9,014 bases of DNA from an uncultured delta proteobacterium. GTDB lineage: Bacteria > Desulfobacterota > Syntrophorhabdia > Syntrophorhabdales > Syntrophorhabdaceae. The notes below the pieces were generated by a model. The model worked only from the letters and a program-made list of their open reading frames with translations, did not search any database and was not told where the DNA came from. Each line of letters begins with the position of its first letter. Within the stretch, counting starts at the first letter, position 1. A program made the position numbers and the translations under genes. The stretch covers positions 1 through 9,014 of the forward strand of contig CAIQJW010000130.1 in the NCBI GenBank assembly GCA_903872255.1. Direction: 5' to 3'. Shown in pieces: positions 1-6,751 of the stretch.

Positions 1-2
1 AT

Positions 3-443
3 TACCTGGAACAATCCGAGATGATGGCAAAATTCCTGCGCATACTCGGCATCTCCCTTACCCTGATCTTTTCCCTCGGTGCGATAATCGGCGCAATGAT
101 AACGATGTATGCTGCCGTGGCCAACCGGATCGGGGAGATCGGCACATTAAGGGCACTCGGGTTCAGACGAACCAGCATACTGACCTCTTTTCTGATGGAG
201 GCGCTTCTGTTGGGGCTCACCGGGGGCTTAGCAGGCCTCTTCTTCGCCGCATTCATGCAGCTCGTCACCGTCTCTACGGTCAATTTCCAGACATTTTCGG
301 AACTTGCGTTCAGGTTCAGCATGACCTTCAGCATTGCCGTGAAGGCGCTTCTTTTCGCCGCCGTGATGGGGTTCATGGGCGGCTTCCTTCCGGCGCTCAG
401 GGCTGCACACATGAATATCGTTGAAGCGCTGAGGACGAAGTGA
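3..443 (+). CDS. ABC transporter permease, FtsX/MacB family (3' part only)
   Basis: This is the C-terminal 146 residues of an integral membrane permease; the reading frame is open to the left edge, so the start lies outside the window. Three hydrophobic segments are visible, at about residues 14-38, 61-86 and 111-131 of the visible part. Between the first two lies the cytoplasmic motif EIGTLRALGFRR (45-56), typical of FtsX-domain permeases. The chain ends in PALRAAHMNIVEALR (130-144), the usual C-terminus of MacB/LolC-like permeases. Such proteins pair with an ATPase to drive export or lipoprotein/peptide release from the inner membrane; the substrate cannot be read from this fragment. The ATPase gene is presumably upstream. 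The stop codon overlaps a possible GTG start of a small ORF by four bases. The family call is firm; subfamily and substrate are open. Confidence 0.9.
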   Translation, partial: YLEQSEMMAKFLRILGISLTLIFSLGAIIGAMITMYAAVANRIGEIGTLRALGFRRTSILTSFLMEALLLGLTGGLAGLFFAAFMQLVTVSTVNFQTFSELAFRFSMTFSIAVKALLFAAVMGFMGGFLPALRAAHMNIVEALRTK

Positions 444-613
444 ATGGAAGGCAGCTGTTTTATTTGACTGGATACCGTATCTATTTTAACATTGAGCATC
501 AAGCGGGCACGTTCATGAAAGGACCGGAATATCGAGATCTGCTTGAAGAGATATTAGAACTAAATGAAAGAACAAGGGGTTATCATAATCGACCCGGCCA
601 CGCGGGTCATTGA
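440..613 (+). CDS. Possible small protein of 57 residues, translationally coupled to the permease gene
   Basis: An open frame starts at a GTG sharing four bases (GTGA) with the permease stop. It is preceded by GAGG at 431-434, five bases upstream, which is ideal Shine-Dalgarno spacing. The product would begin MNGRQLFYLTGYRIYFNIEH, has a charged and probably helical middle (residues 26-46, including EYRDLLEEILELNERTRG), and ends NRPGHAGH. I do not recognise a family. Against it: codon use differs from the neighbours (AGA, AGG, CTA, TTA and ATA all occur), the tail is encoded by a hairpin sequence, and a plausible promoter lies inside the frame, so this may simply be the leader of the next gene. 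A shorter form from the ATG at 515 (32 residues) has no clear ribosome binding site. Confidence 0.35.
   Translation: MNGRQLFYLTGYRIYFNIEHQAGTFMKGPEYRDLLEEILELNERTRGYHNRPGHAGH
464..492 (+). promoter_or_regulatory. Candidate sigma70-type promoter for the tandem-receiver gene
   Basis: TTGACT at 464-469 (five of six matches to the -35 consensus) is followed after 17 bases by TAACAT at 487-492 (four of six matches to the -10 consensus). The intervening stretch is AT-rich compared with its surroundings. Transcription from here would start near 499 and give a leader of about 130 bases before the receiver gene. This is inferred from consensus matching only. Confidence 0.35.
591..608 (+). promoter_or_regulatory. 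GC-rich hairpin just upstream of the tandem-receiver gene
   Basis: GACCCG (591-596) and CGGGTC (603-608) are perfect inverted repeats around a six-base loop, with AAT (587-589) and ATT (609-611) outside them as possible extra pairing. No T-run follows, so it is not a classical intrinsic terminator. It ends ten bases before the Shine-Dalgarno of the receiver gene. It could stabilise an upstream mRNA end, modulate translation or be a protein binding site; which one is not visible. Confidence 0.4.
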
Positions 614-628
614 AGAACGAGGAAATTC

Positions 629-1429
629 ATGAATAAGATCCTGATTGTTGACGATGACCCTGAAATACATAAACTGCTGAGGTTCCGGCTGATCGGGGAG
701 GGTTACGGAGTATTGACAGCCATCGACGCCTATGGTGCGCTGCAGACCGCGCGCCGTGAAAAACCGGACCTTATCATCCTGGACATTATGCTGCCCGGTG
801 GCGGAGGGCTCCATGCGCTGAAGAACATCAGGCTCATCCCGGATACGGCATCAATCCCCGTGATCATATTGACCGGGACAAGTGATGACGAGATCAAGCA
901 GAAAATAATGGAGCACGGGGTTCAGGGTTACCTGATGAAGCCGTTCGAGTATGAAACGGTGAGCCGGACGATCGGCGAGCTTTTGAAAGATGCTCCCGGT
1001 CGGGTAAAACAGGAGATTAACGATGATCAAAAGCAAGGCAGGCTCCTGATTGTGGATGATGATCCCGACATAGTGCGGCAGCTCGGCCGGAAACTTACCG
1101 GTGAAGGTTATGAGGTCATCGTTGCGTCGGACGCGTATCACGCTATTCAGAGCATCCACCGGGAAAAGCCTGATCTCGTTATCCTCGACATAATGCTGCC
1201 GGGCGGAGGGGGCCTCCACGTTCTACAAAAGATCAGGATGATACCCGGTATTTCGGGCATCCCGGTCATCATCCTTACCGGTATGGATGATGAAAAGACG
1301 AAACAGAGGATAATCGACCAGCACGTTGACCATTATTTCCAGAAGCCGTATGACTACGCAGTGCTGAGCGATTCTATTAAGGACCTCCTTGAAACCGGGC
1401 GAAAACGGGATAGTAATGGAAAAAGATAG
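629..1429 (+). CDS. Tandem receiver-domain response regulator (REC-REC, no output domain)
   Basis: The 266-residue protein consists of two CheY-like phosphoreceiver domains, about residues 2-121 and 137-257, joined by a short linker. Both keep the full active site: acidic cluster D8-D10 and D143-D145, phospho-acceptor D52 and D187, Thr in LTG at T82 and T217, and the conserved Lys at K104 and K239. There is no DNA-binding, cyclase, GGDEF or kinase domain, so signalling would run through phosphotransfer or protein contacts, in the cytoplasm. The domains resemble each other closely, each carrying DIMLPGGGGLH after the phospho-acceptor, where most receivers have PxxDG; this points to internal duplication. 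The ATG is preceded by GAGGA at 619-623, five bases upstream. No partner histidine kinase is in the window. Family certain, pathway unknown. Confidence 0.92.
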   Translation: MNKILIVDDDPEIHKLLRFRLIGEGYGVLTAIDAYGALQTARREKPDLIILDIMLPGGGGLHALKNIRLIPDTASIPVIILTGTSDDEIKQKIMEHGVQGYLMKPFEYETVSRTIGELLKDAPGRVKQEINDDQKQGRLLIVDDDPDIVRQLGRKLTGEGYEVIVASDAYHAIQSIHREKPDLVILDIMLPGGGGLHVLQKIRMIPGISGIPVIILTGMDDEKTKQRIIDQHVDHYFQKPYDYAVLSDSIKDLLETGRKRDSNGKR

Positions 1430-1451
1430 ATCTGTTGTGCTTATCGTCCCG

Positions 1452-1907
1452 CTACTTGCCGGTCTTTGAGGCAAGGATCGCGTATTCAAAACCGTCGACA
1501 AGGGCGACGAAAGAGGCCTGATTAATATTTTCGGACATGGCGACAACACTCCAGATGTCCTCGCCATCAGAAAAGATAATGTTCACCTCGACGTTGGCTG
1601 CCGTGCCGGAGCGTGAATCATGGATGCGGGATGAAAAATCAACAAGCGATATCCCCTGGATAACGGGAAACATGGAAGACAGGGATTTTTTCAGGACATT
1701 CGCGAGGGCATCAACCGGTCCTACCCCCGTGGAAGCCTCGTGCATCTGTTTCTTTTTCGCTTTTATTATTACGGTCGCTTCAGGCCGAAGCCCGTCATCG
1801 ATGAGCCGATAGGTCCCAACGATCTCGAATGGGGCCCTATAATCCTTTCTGGACCTCAGTATGTTGAGGTCCTTTGTCGCATCAATAATATTAATGAGTT
1901 TTTTCAC
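1452..1907 (-). CDS. Stand-alone LeuA/CimA-type allosteric (regulatory) domain protein
   Basis: This 151-residue protein has no catalytic barrel. It aligns over most of its length with the C-terminal regulatory domain of the citramalate synthase encoded just upstream (residues about 395-515 there). Shared features are the GPVDALANVLKKSL helix (GPVNALDNALRKAL in CimA), the LVDF/LVDY strand, and the MSENINQASFVALVDGFEYAIL end (VSENIIEASWRALVDSIDYKLL in CimA). In isopropylmalate and citramalate synthases this domain dimerises and binds the feedback inhibitor (leucine or isoleucine). The start is a GTG that overlaps the cimA stop by four bases (GTGA), with AGAGG seven bases upstream. It is the last gene of the minus-strand block; its stop lies 22 bases from the convergent receiver gene. 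A role as an extra effector-binding subunit for CimA is inference; it may also act on its own. Confidence 0.85.
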   Translation of the reverse strand: MKKLINIIDATKDLNILRSRKDYRAPFEIVGTYRLIDDGLRPEATVIIKAKKKQMHEASTGVGPVDALANVLKKSLSSMFPVIQGISLVDFSSRIHDSRSGTAANVEVNIIFSDGEDIWSVVAMSENINQASFVALVDGFEYAILASKTGK

Positions 1908-3472
1908 TTCTTTTCCTCTTCGATGAGAAGCTTGTAATCGATGCTGTCAACAAGTGCGCGCCAGCTTGCCTCAATGATATTTTCAGACACACCGACCGTT
2001 CCCCAGGAACGCTTTCCGTCGCTCGACTCAATGAGGACACGGGTCGGGGCCCCAGTGCCTTCCCGGGTCGAAAGGACACGGACCTTATAATCGACAAGGT
2101 CCATGGTCTTGAGTTCGGGATAAAATGTCTGCAGGGCCTTGCGCAGGGCATTGTCGAGGGCATTGACGGGGCCCTTGCCTAGCGCCGCAGTGTGCTCCAC
2201 CTTGTCGCCGACCTTTACAAGGATCGTGGCCTCCGTGACCGGCTGCGAAGTCTCCTTTTTTTCGACAATGATCCGGAAACCGATCAGTTCAAAGTATGAC
2301 CTGTGAATGCCAAGCTTTTTCTTCATGAGCAGCTCGAGAGATCCCTCTGCCCCTTCAAACTGGTACCCGTGCATCTCCATTTCTTTTATTCTGCCGATGA
2401 TCTCTTTTGCGAGATCCGGGTCTTTTTCTATATCAATGTTGAATTCCTTCGCTTTGTAGCGGATGCTGGCCTCGCCCGAAAGGTCCGAGATAAGGACGCG
2501 CTGCGAGTTTCCCACGAGATCCGGGCGGATATGTTCGTATGTTTCCGGGTTTTTCCGTATGGCGCTGACATGGATGCCGCCCTTGTGGGCAAATGCACTT
2601 TCGCCGATATAAGGGCGGTGTTTGTCCGGAATAAAATTGGCCATTTCGTCGACAAAGAGGCTAAGTTCCCGCAATCGGGCGATCTTTTCCTTATCGATGC
2701 CGGCATGCCCCATTTTCAATATGACATTCGGGATGATGGAGCAGAGATTCGCATTGCCGCAGCGCTCTCCATAACCGTTCACCGTCCCCTGGACCTGGGT
2801 GCATCCGGCCCTGACGGCCATAAGCGTATTGGCAACGGCAAGTTCCGTATCATTGTGGGTATGGATCCCAAGGCGCGTTTTTGCCACTTTCCCGATGTTC
2901 CGGGTTATATCAAAGATCTCGAAAGGCATCGTGCCGCCGTTTGTGTCGCAAAGGACCAGGACGTCGGCACCTGCGTCCTTTGCCGCGCCGAGCACGGCAA
3001 GAGCGTATTCGGGATTGCGCTTATACCCGTCGTAAAAATGTTCGGCATCGAAGAAGACCGTTTTGCCGAGATTTTTGAGATGGCCTATCGTTTCCGTGAT
3101 CATTGTCAGGTTCGTGTCGAGACTGACCCTTAAGACATCGCGGACATGAAGGTCCCAGGCCTTGCCAACGATGGCAACGCAATCGGTCCCGGCATCAAGC
3201 AAGGCCTTCATGACGGGGTCGGCCCCCGGTTTGGCATTGGCCTTTATCGTACTGGAGAAAGCCACAATACGGGCATTTTTCAGGCTTAAATTTTTAACTT
3301 CCTTGAAATAATGGAGATCTTTCGGGTTGGAGCCAGGCCAGCCGCCTTCGATATAATGTATGCCAAAATCATCGAGTCTTTCCGTTATCCGCAGCTTATC
3401 GGTAAGGGTGAAGGCGATGTCTTCTGACTGGGCCCCATCCCTCAAGGTGGTATCGTAGAACTCTACCCTCAA
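1904..3472 (-). CDS. cimA: (R)-citramalate synthase, Geobacter type
   Basis: The 522-residue enzyme condenses acetyl-CoA with pyruvate to citramalate, the entry to threonine-independent isoleucine synthesis. The N-terminal HMGL-like TIM barrel (about 1-285) shows YDTTLRDGAQ (6-15) with catalytic R11 and metal-binding D12, HYIEGGWPGSNPKD (39-52), the metal motif HTHND (204-208) and GERCGNANLCS (235-245). A linker region follows with AHKGGIHVSAI (295-305). The C-terminal LeuA-type regulatory domain spans about 390-515. The IEGGWPGSNPKD stretch and overall length fit the Geobacter-type citramalate synthase family rather than isopropylmalate or homocitrate synthase. The start is a TTG overlapping the lysC stop by four bases (TTGA), with GGAGG four bases upstream; the product reads through normally from there. 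The gene sits between lysC and a stand-alone copy of its own regulatory domain. Confidence 0.92.
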   Translation of the reverse strand: MRVEFYDTTLRDGAQSEDIAFTLTDKLRITERLDDFGIHYIEGGWPGSNPKDLHYFKEVKNLSLKNARIVAFSSTIKANAKPGADPVMKALLDAGTDCVAIVGKAWDLHVRDVLRVSLDTNLTMITETIGHLKNLGKTVFFDAEHFYDGYKRNPEYALAVLGAAKDAGADVLVLCDTNGGTMPFEIFDITRNIGKVAKTRLGIHTHNDTELAVANTLMAVRAGCTQVQGTVNGYGERCGNANLCSIIPNVILKMGHAGIDKEKIARLRELSLFVDEMANFIPDKHRPYIGESAFAHKGGIHVSAIRKNPETYEHIRPDLVGNSQRVLISDLSGEASIRYKAKEFNIDIEKDPDLAKEIIGRIKEMEMHGYQFEGAEGSLELLMKKKLGIHRSYFELIGFRIIVEKKETSQPVTEATILVKVGDKVEHTAALGKGPVNALDNALRKALQTFYPELKTMDLVDYKVRVLSTREGTGAPTRVLIESSDGKRSWGTVGVSENIIEASWRALVDSIDYKLLIEEEKK

Positions 3473-3966
3473 GTCTCCTCCGCGACATCCTCGGCATCAA
3501 GACCGAAATTGTTGTGAAGCGCGCGCACGGCCAGTTCCCCGTACTTGCTTTCGATAACGCACGATATCTTGATCTCTGACGTGGAGATAAGCTCTATGTT
3601 TATCCCCTCGGCAGAAAGAACGGTAAACATCTTGGACGCGACACCGGAGTGTGAGCGCATACCCAATCCGACAATGGACACCTTGGCCATGTCTTCATCT
3701 ATGGCAACCTTTGCACCCATGGATGTCCCGAGCTCATCCGTGATCTTGAATGCTTTTTTGGCATCGGCCTTTAGGACGGTAAATGTTATATCGTTAAAAC
3801 CGTCATGGCTCACGTTCTGAACGATCATGTCAACCACTATATTCGCATCGCTCAGGGCGGTAAAGATCTTTGAGGCTATTCCTGGCTGGTCGGGGACCCT
3901 GTTGACCGTGATCTTGGCCTCATTTTTATTATAAGTAATACCTGAAATGACGACTTTCTCCATCAT
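3469..3966 (-). CDS. lysC: Possible aspartokinase beta subunit from an internal in-frame start in lysC
   Basis: Codons 246 and 247 of lysC are consecutive ATGs, and AAGGAGG lies eight bases before the first. Initiation there would give a 165-residue protein consisting of both ACT domains, beginning MMEKVVISGITYNKNEAK. Bacillus subtilis aspartokinase II and Corynebacterium glutamicum LysC are known to make exactly such a beta chain from an internal start at the equivalent point, forming an alpha2beta2 enzyme. Here the conclusion rests on the position and the strength of the Shine-Dalgarno match; the purine-rich bases also encode KEE, so chance is possible. Confidence 0.5.
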   Translation of the reverse strand: MMEKVVISGITYNKNEAKITVNRVPDQPGIASKIFTALSDANIVVDMIVQNVSHDGFNDITFTVLKADAKKAFKITDELGTSMGAKVAIDEDMAKVSIVGLGMRSHSGVASKMFTVLSAEGINIELISTSEIKISCVIESKYGELAVRALHNNFGLDAEDVAEET

Positions 3967-4701
3967 GACCGTTTCCTCCTTGCAGACAAGCGTTCCTTCC
4001 CCTTCAACGAGGGATGATTTGACCAGGATCGGGACATTGTACTTCTGGGCCAGTTCAACGGACCTGATCTGAAGGACCTTTGCCCCGAGAGATGCCATTT
4101 CGAGCATCTCGTCGTAGGATATCTTGTCGAGACGCCGTGCTTTTTCACATATGTTGGGATCTGTCGTGTAAACGCCGTCCACATCCGTGTATATTTCGCA
4201 AACGTCGGCTTTGAGGCCCGCTGCCAGGGCAACGGCCGTGGTATCCGAACCGCCCCTTCCCAGAGTCGTGATGTTGCCGCCTTCATCAACTCCCTGAAAA
4301 CCCGGGACGATGATGATGTTGCCTTCGGTGAGTTTTGCGCGGATCGCTTGTTCTTCGACACTGGCGATCCGGGCGAATCCATAGTTTGAATCACTGACGA
4401 TCCTGATCTGGTCTGCCAGGAGAGAGATCGCCTTGTGACCCATTTCAAGAAGGGTTATAGCGAGAAGAGCAGATGTGACCTGCTCCCCGGTCGAGATAAG
4501 AACATCGACCTCTCGTAAGTCGGGAAACTTCGCAATGTCGTGAGCAAGGTTGAGAAGACGGTCTGTCTCGCCTGACATCGCTGAAACCACGACGATGACA
4601 TCCATCCCGCGCTTCTTGTATTCAATGGCGCGCCTCGCTACGTTTTGGATCCTCTGCACGTCCCGAACGGACGTGCCTCCATATTTTTGGACTACGAGCA
4701 T
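3469..4701 (-). CDS. lysC: Aspartate kinase (aspartokinase)
   Basis: The 410-residue enzyme phosphorylates aspartate to aspartyl phosphate, the first step toward lysine, threonine, methionine and diaminopimelate. The kinase domain (about 1-235) shows VQKYGGTS (4-11), VVVSAMSG (37-44), STGEQ (70-74), the GFQGVDEGGNITTLGRGGSD stretch (134-153) and YTDVDGVYTTDP (171-182). Two ACT domains follow, about 264-330 and 340-400; the first has DQPGIASKIFTALSDANI and the second HSGVASKMFTVLSAEGINI, typical of feedback-inhibited aspartokinases. The ATG has an excellent ribosome binding site, GGAGGT, about six bases upstream. The gene is monofunctional, with no homoserine dehydrogenase part. It overlaps cimA by four bases. 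A second in-frame start inside the gene could yield a separate ACT-domain subunit. Confidence 0.96.
   Translation of the reverse strand: MLVVQKYGGTSVRDVQRIQNVARRAIEYKKRGMDVIVVVSAMSGETDRLLNLAHDIAKFPDLREVDVLISTGEQVTSALLAITLLEMGHKAISLLADQIRIVSDSNYGFARIASVEEQAIRAKLTEGNIIIVPGFQGVDEGGNITTLGRGGSDTTAVALAAGLKADVCEIYTDVDGVYTTDPNICEKARRLDKISYDEMLEMASLGAKVLQIRSVELAQKYNVPILVKSSLVEGEGTLVCKEETVMMEKVVISGITYNKNEAKITVNRVPDQPGIASKIFTALSDANIVVDMIVQNVSHDGFNDITFTVLKADAKKAFKITDELGTSMGAKVAIDEDMAKVSIVGLGMRSHSGVASKMFTVLSAEGINIELISTSEIKISCVIESKYGELAVRALHNNFGLDAEDVAEET
3975..3981 (-). promoter_or_regulatory. Internal Shine-Dalgarno in lysC
   Basis: AAGGAGG on the minus strand, an essentially perfect anti-16S match, is placed eight bases before an in-frame ATG pair (3966-3964 and 3963-3961) at the junction between the kinase domain and the ACT domains of aspartokinase. 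Confidence 0.6.
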
Positions 4702-4771
4702 GGTGAACCTCCGTGATTAAAATACGGATAACACAAGGAATTATGGGTCTTTTCTGCCGTCTTCACGGCTG

Positions 4772-5200
4772 TCAGCCTTGGCTTTCCTGCTTGATAATAA
4801 CAATTTTTCGCTCCATTTCTCCAGTAATTTCTATATGTACCTCAATCACGCCTTCCCACCACGAAGACCGTTCGGCCCATTCCACGACCACTATCCCGCC
4901 TGCCAGAAATTCCTCGATATCGAGATCGGGAACATCACGGCTTTCCAGGCGGTACAGGTCGACGTGGCAAAGGGTCATATTGCCTTCGTAAACATTCATC
5001 AATGTAAATGTGGGACTGACGACATATTCCCAGTCGGGCACACGGATGCCCCGGGCCATTCCTTTGACAAGCTGTGTCTTGCCGGCGCCAAGGTCGCCGT
5101 AGACGGCGTAGAGCTGCCCGGCCTGTGCGGCGGAGCCCATCAATTCGCCTATTGCGATAGTTTCAGAGGGATCTTTCGATGTATATTCGATCTGTTCCAT
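4772..5200 (-). CDS. tsaE: tRNA threonylcarbamoyladenosine biosynthesis ATPase TsaE
   Basis: The 142-residue P-loop protein assists TsaB and TsaD in installing N6-threonylcarbamoyladenosine at A37 of ANN-decoding tRNAs, in the cytoplasm. It shows the Walker A motif GDLGAGKT (35-42), VSPTFTL (61-67), HVDLYR (79-84) and VEWAE (106-110), all characteristic of TsaE (formerly YjeE), and has a usual length. I chose the ATG at 5200, which has GAGG nine bases upstream; a TTG at 5227 would add nine residues but overlaps nnrD more and has no better site. From 5200 the gene still overlaps the end of nnrD by 38 bases in another frame. Seventy bases separate it from lysC. That gap holds a short stem (GCCGT/ACGGC, 4756-4769) but no T-run. 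Confidence 0.94.
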   Translation of the reverse strand: MEQIEYTSKDPSETIAIGELMGSAAQAGQLYAVYGDLGAGKTQLVKGMARGIRVPDWEYVVSPTFTLMNVYEGNMTLCHVDLYRLESRDVPDLDIEEFLAGGIVVVEWAERSSWWEGVIEVHIEITGEMERKIVIIKQESQG

Positions 5201-6737
5201 TGCGGATTTCCTCGATCGCACGGCCAAGCCCGATGATCAGGTCGAGCGCGAGAAGGTCCATGTCGGAGTTGTCCTCGACCCATGTGTCGGCCATATACCC
5301 GTGGAGGTACGCCCCCAGAAGGGTGCTCTCGACCAGTTTGTAGCCCTGCGAAGCGAGGCCCCCGACAAAACCGGTCAGGATATCGCCGCTTCCTCCTTTG
5401 GCGAGCGAAGGATTCCCCGTAGGGTTAAGAAATATCCCGCCGTCGGATGCCGCAAGGACGCTTGCCGCGCCTTTGAGAAGTATATTTATTCCCCATTCGG
5501 AAGCGAGCGTCCGGGCAATAGCGATCCTGTCGGCATTTACCTCCCCCGGGGTCTTGCCGATAAGCCGCGCCAGTTCACCCGGATGGGGTGTAAGGACCGC
5601 CTGCCTTTCAGTGTTTTTCAGGATATCCGTGAATCCCTGAAATGCGTTGATGCCGTCGGCATCTATCACGAAGGGCTTATCTATCTCCGCATACATCTTC
5701 CGTACAAGCTTCGTTACACCGTCATTCTGTGAAAGACCGGGCCCCATTATGATAACGTCCTTATCATGGACGAAAGACGCGATATCGTCGAACGATTCAG
5801 GTATAAAAAAACCTCTGCCGTCATCCCTTACGGGATAGGTCATTACCTCTGTCGTCTTAACTTCCAGGATGGGGTTCAATGTTTCCGGTATGATGAGTGT
5901 GACAAGTCCGGCCCCTATCTTCAGGGCCGCGAGCGATGCCATGTGCGCCGCCCCTGTCTTCCCGGGAGAACCCGCAATGACAACCGCATGTCCGAAGGAC
6001 CCCTTATGCGATGAACCTTCCCGTGCCTTGAGGAAGCCCCTTAACATCTCTCCATCCGTAACCTCAGCGTCATAACCTGCCTTGCCTTCGACAAAGGAAG
6101 GGACGGAAATATCGATAACGGTCAACCGGCCCGAGTGTTTGGCCCCGGGGCCCATTATCTGGCCAAGTTTCGGGTATGCATAGGTAAATGTATGTTGGGC
6201 ACGGACGGCGCTGCCGAGAACGTTTCCTGTGTTGCCGTCTATGCCCGAGGGGATATCTACGGAAATGACGGGTTTGCCGGATGCATTGACCGCGTCAATA
6301 ATGATCTTCTCCATACCGCCGACAGGTTTGGAAAGGCCCGTGCCAAAAATTGCATCGACTATGATATCGGCATGCTTCAGGATGATCTCAAAATTTTCGG
6401 AACCGTCCGTCAATTCCACGATCTCCCCCGAGAGGGACGCATAAAGGTTCATGTTCAGCGCGGCGTCGCCCTTGAGATCGCTTCTGTGGCCGACGAGAAG
6501 AACACGCACCGGATGACCGTCGATCAACGCATACCGGCCGACGACGAAGCCGTCCCCGCCGTTGTTGCCGCGCCCGCATACAATGACGATCCTTTTGCGG
6601 TCATCGAGATACCTTTCTTTCATCAGCCGGTAAGTATTTCGCCCCGCATTTTCCATGAGGACTGCGGAGGGAATACCCCACGTTTCAATGGCGTATTTGT
6701 CATATTGTGCCATTCTCTGCGGTGAAAGGACCTTCAT
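5163..6737 (-). CDS. nnrD: Bifunctional NAD(P)H-hydrate epimerase / ADP-dependent NAD(P)HX dehydratase
   Basis: The 524-residue fusion enzyme repairs damaged hydrated NADH and NADPH. The N-terminal epimerase half (YjeF_N/NnrE, about 1-220) shows GRGNNGGDG (55-63), IVDAIFGTGL (126-135, with catalytic-type D128) and VDIPSGIDG (160-168). The C-terminal ribokinase-like dehydratase half (NnrD, about 230-515) shows KGSFGHAVVIAGS (245-257), GPGLSQNDG (332-340), DADGINAF (359-366), LTPHPGELARL (382-392), LKGA (421-424) and GNPSLAKGGSGDILTGFVGG (441-460, catalytic-type D452). The order and length match the E. coli-type fusion, and both active sites appear intact. The ATG is preceded by AGGGGG about seven bases upstream. 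The gene begins 14 bases after acpS and overlaps tsaE. Confidence 0.96.
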   Translation of the reverse strand: MKVLSPQRMAQYDKYAIETWGIPSAVLMENAGRNTYRLMKERYLDDRKRIVIVCGRGNNGGDGFVVGRYALIDGHPVRVLLVGHRSDLKGDAALNMNLYASLSGEIVELTDGSENFEIILKHADIIVDAIFGTGLSKPVGGMEKIIIDAVNASGKPVISVDIPSGIDGNTGNVLGSAVRAQHTFTYAYPKLGQIMGPGAKHSGRLTVIDISVPSFVEGKAGYDAEVTDGEMLRGFLKAREGSSHKGSFGHAVVIAGSPGKTGAAHMASLAALKIGAGLVTLIIPETLNPILEVKTTEVMTYPVRDDGRGFFIPESFDDIASFVHDKDVIIMGPGLSQNDGVTKLVRKMYAEIDKPFVIDADGINAFQGFTDILKNTERQAVLTPHPGELARLIGKTPGEVNADRIAIARTLASEWGINILLKGAASVLAASDGGIFLNPTGNPSLAKGGSGDILTGFVGGLASQGYKLVESTLLGAYLHGYMADTWVEDNSDMDLLALDLIIGLGRAIEEIRNGTDRIYIERSL

Positions 6738-6751
6738 GTGCCGCCCCCTGT

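Noticed and set aside
2303..3133. Long open frame on the plus strand, 276 codons
   Set aside because: It lies entirely opposite the well-supported cimA gene, shows no recognisable domain, and is explained by the base composition of the coding strand.
4756..4769. Stem GCCGT/ACGGC with a four-base loop in the tsaE-lysC gap, as a terminator
   Set aside because: Only five base pairs and no following T-run on the minus strand, and the gene order suggests read-through into lysC.
4702..4771. Lysine riboswitch or other leader regulating lysC
   Set aside because: The gap is only 70 bases, far shorter than a lysine riboswitch, and shows no fitting structure.
5201..5227. Upstream TTG start for tsaE at 5227
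   Set aside because: It adds nine residues not typical of TsaE and increases the overlap with nnrD; the ATG at 5200 has a suitably spaced GAGG.
6135..6725. Long open frame on the plus strand, 196 codons
   Set aside because: It is opposite the epimerase half of nnrD, whose motifs are intact, and shows no family features of its own.
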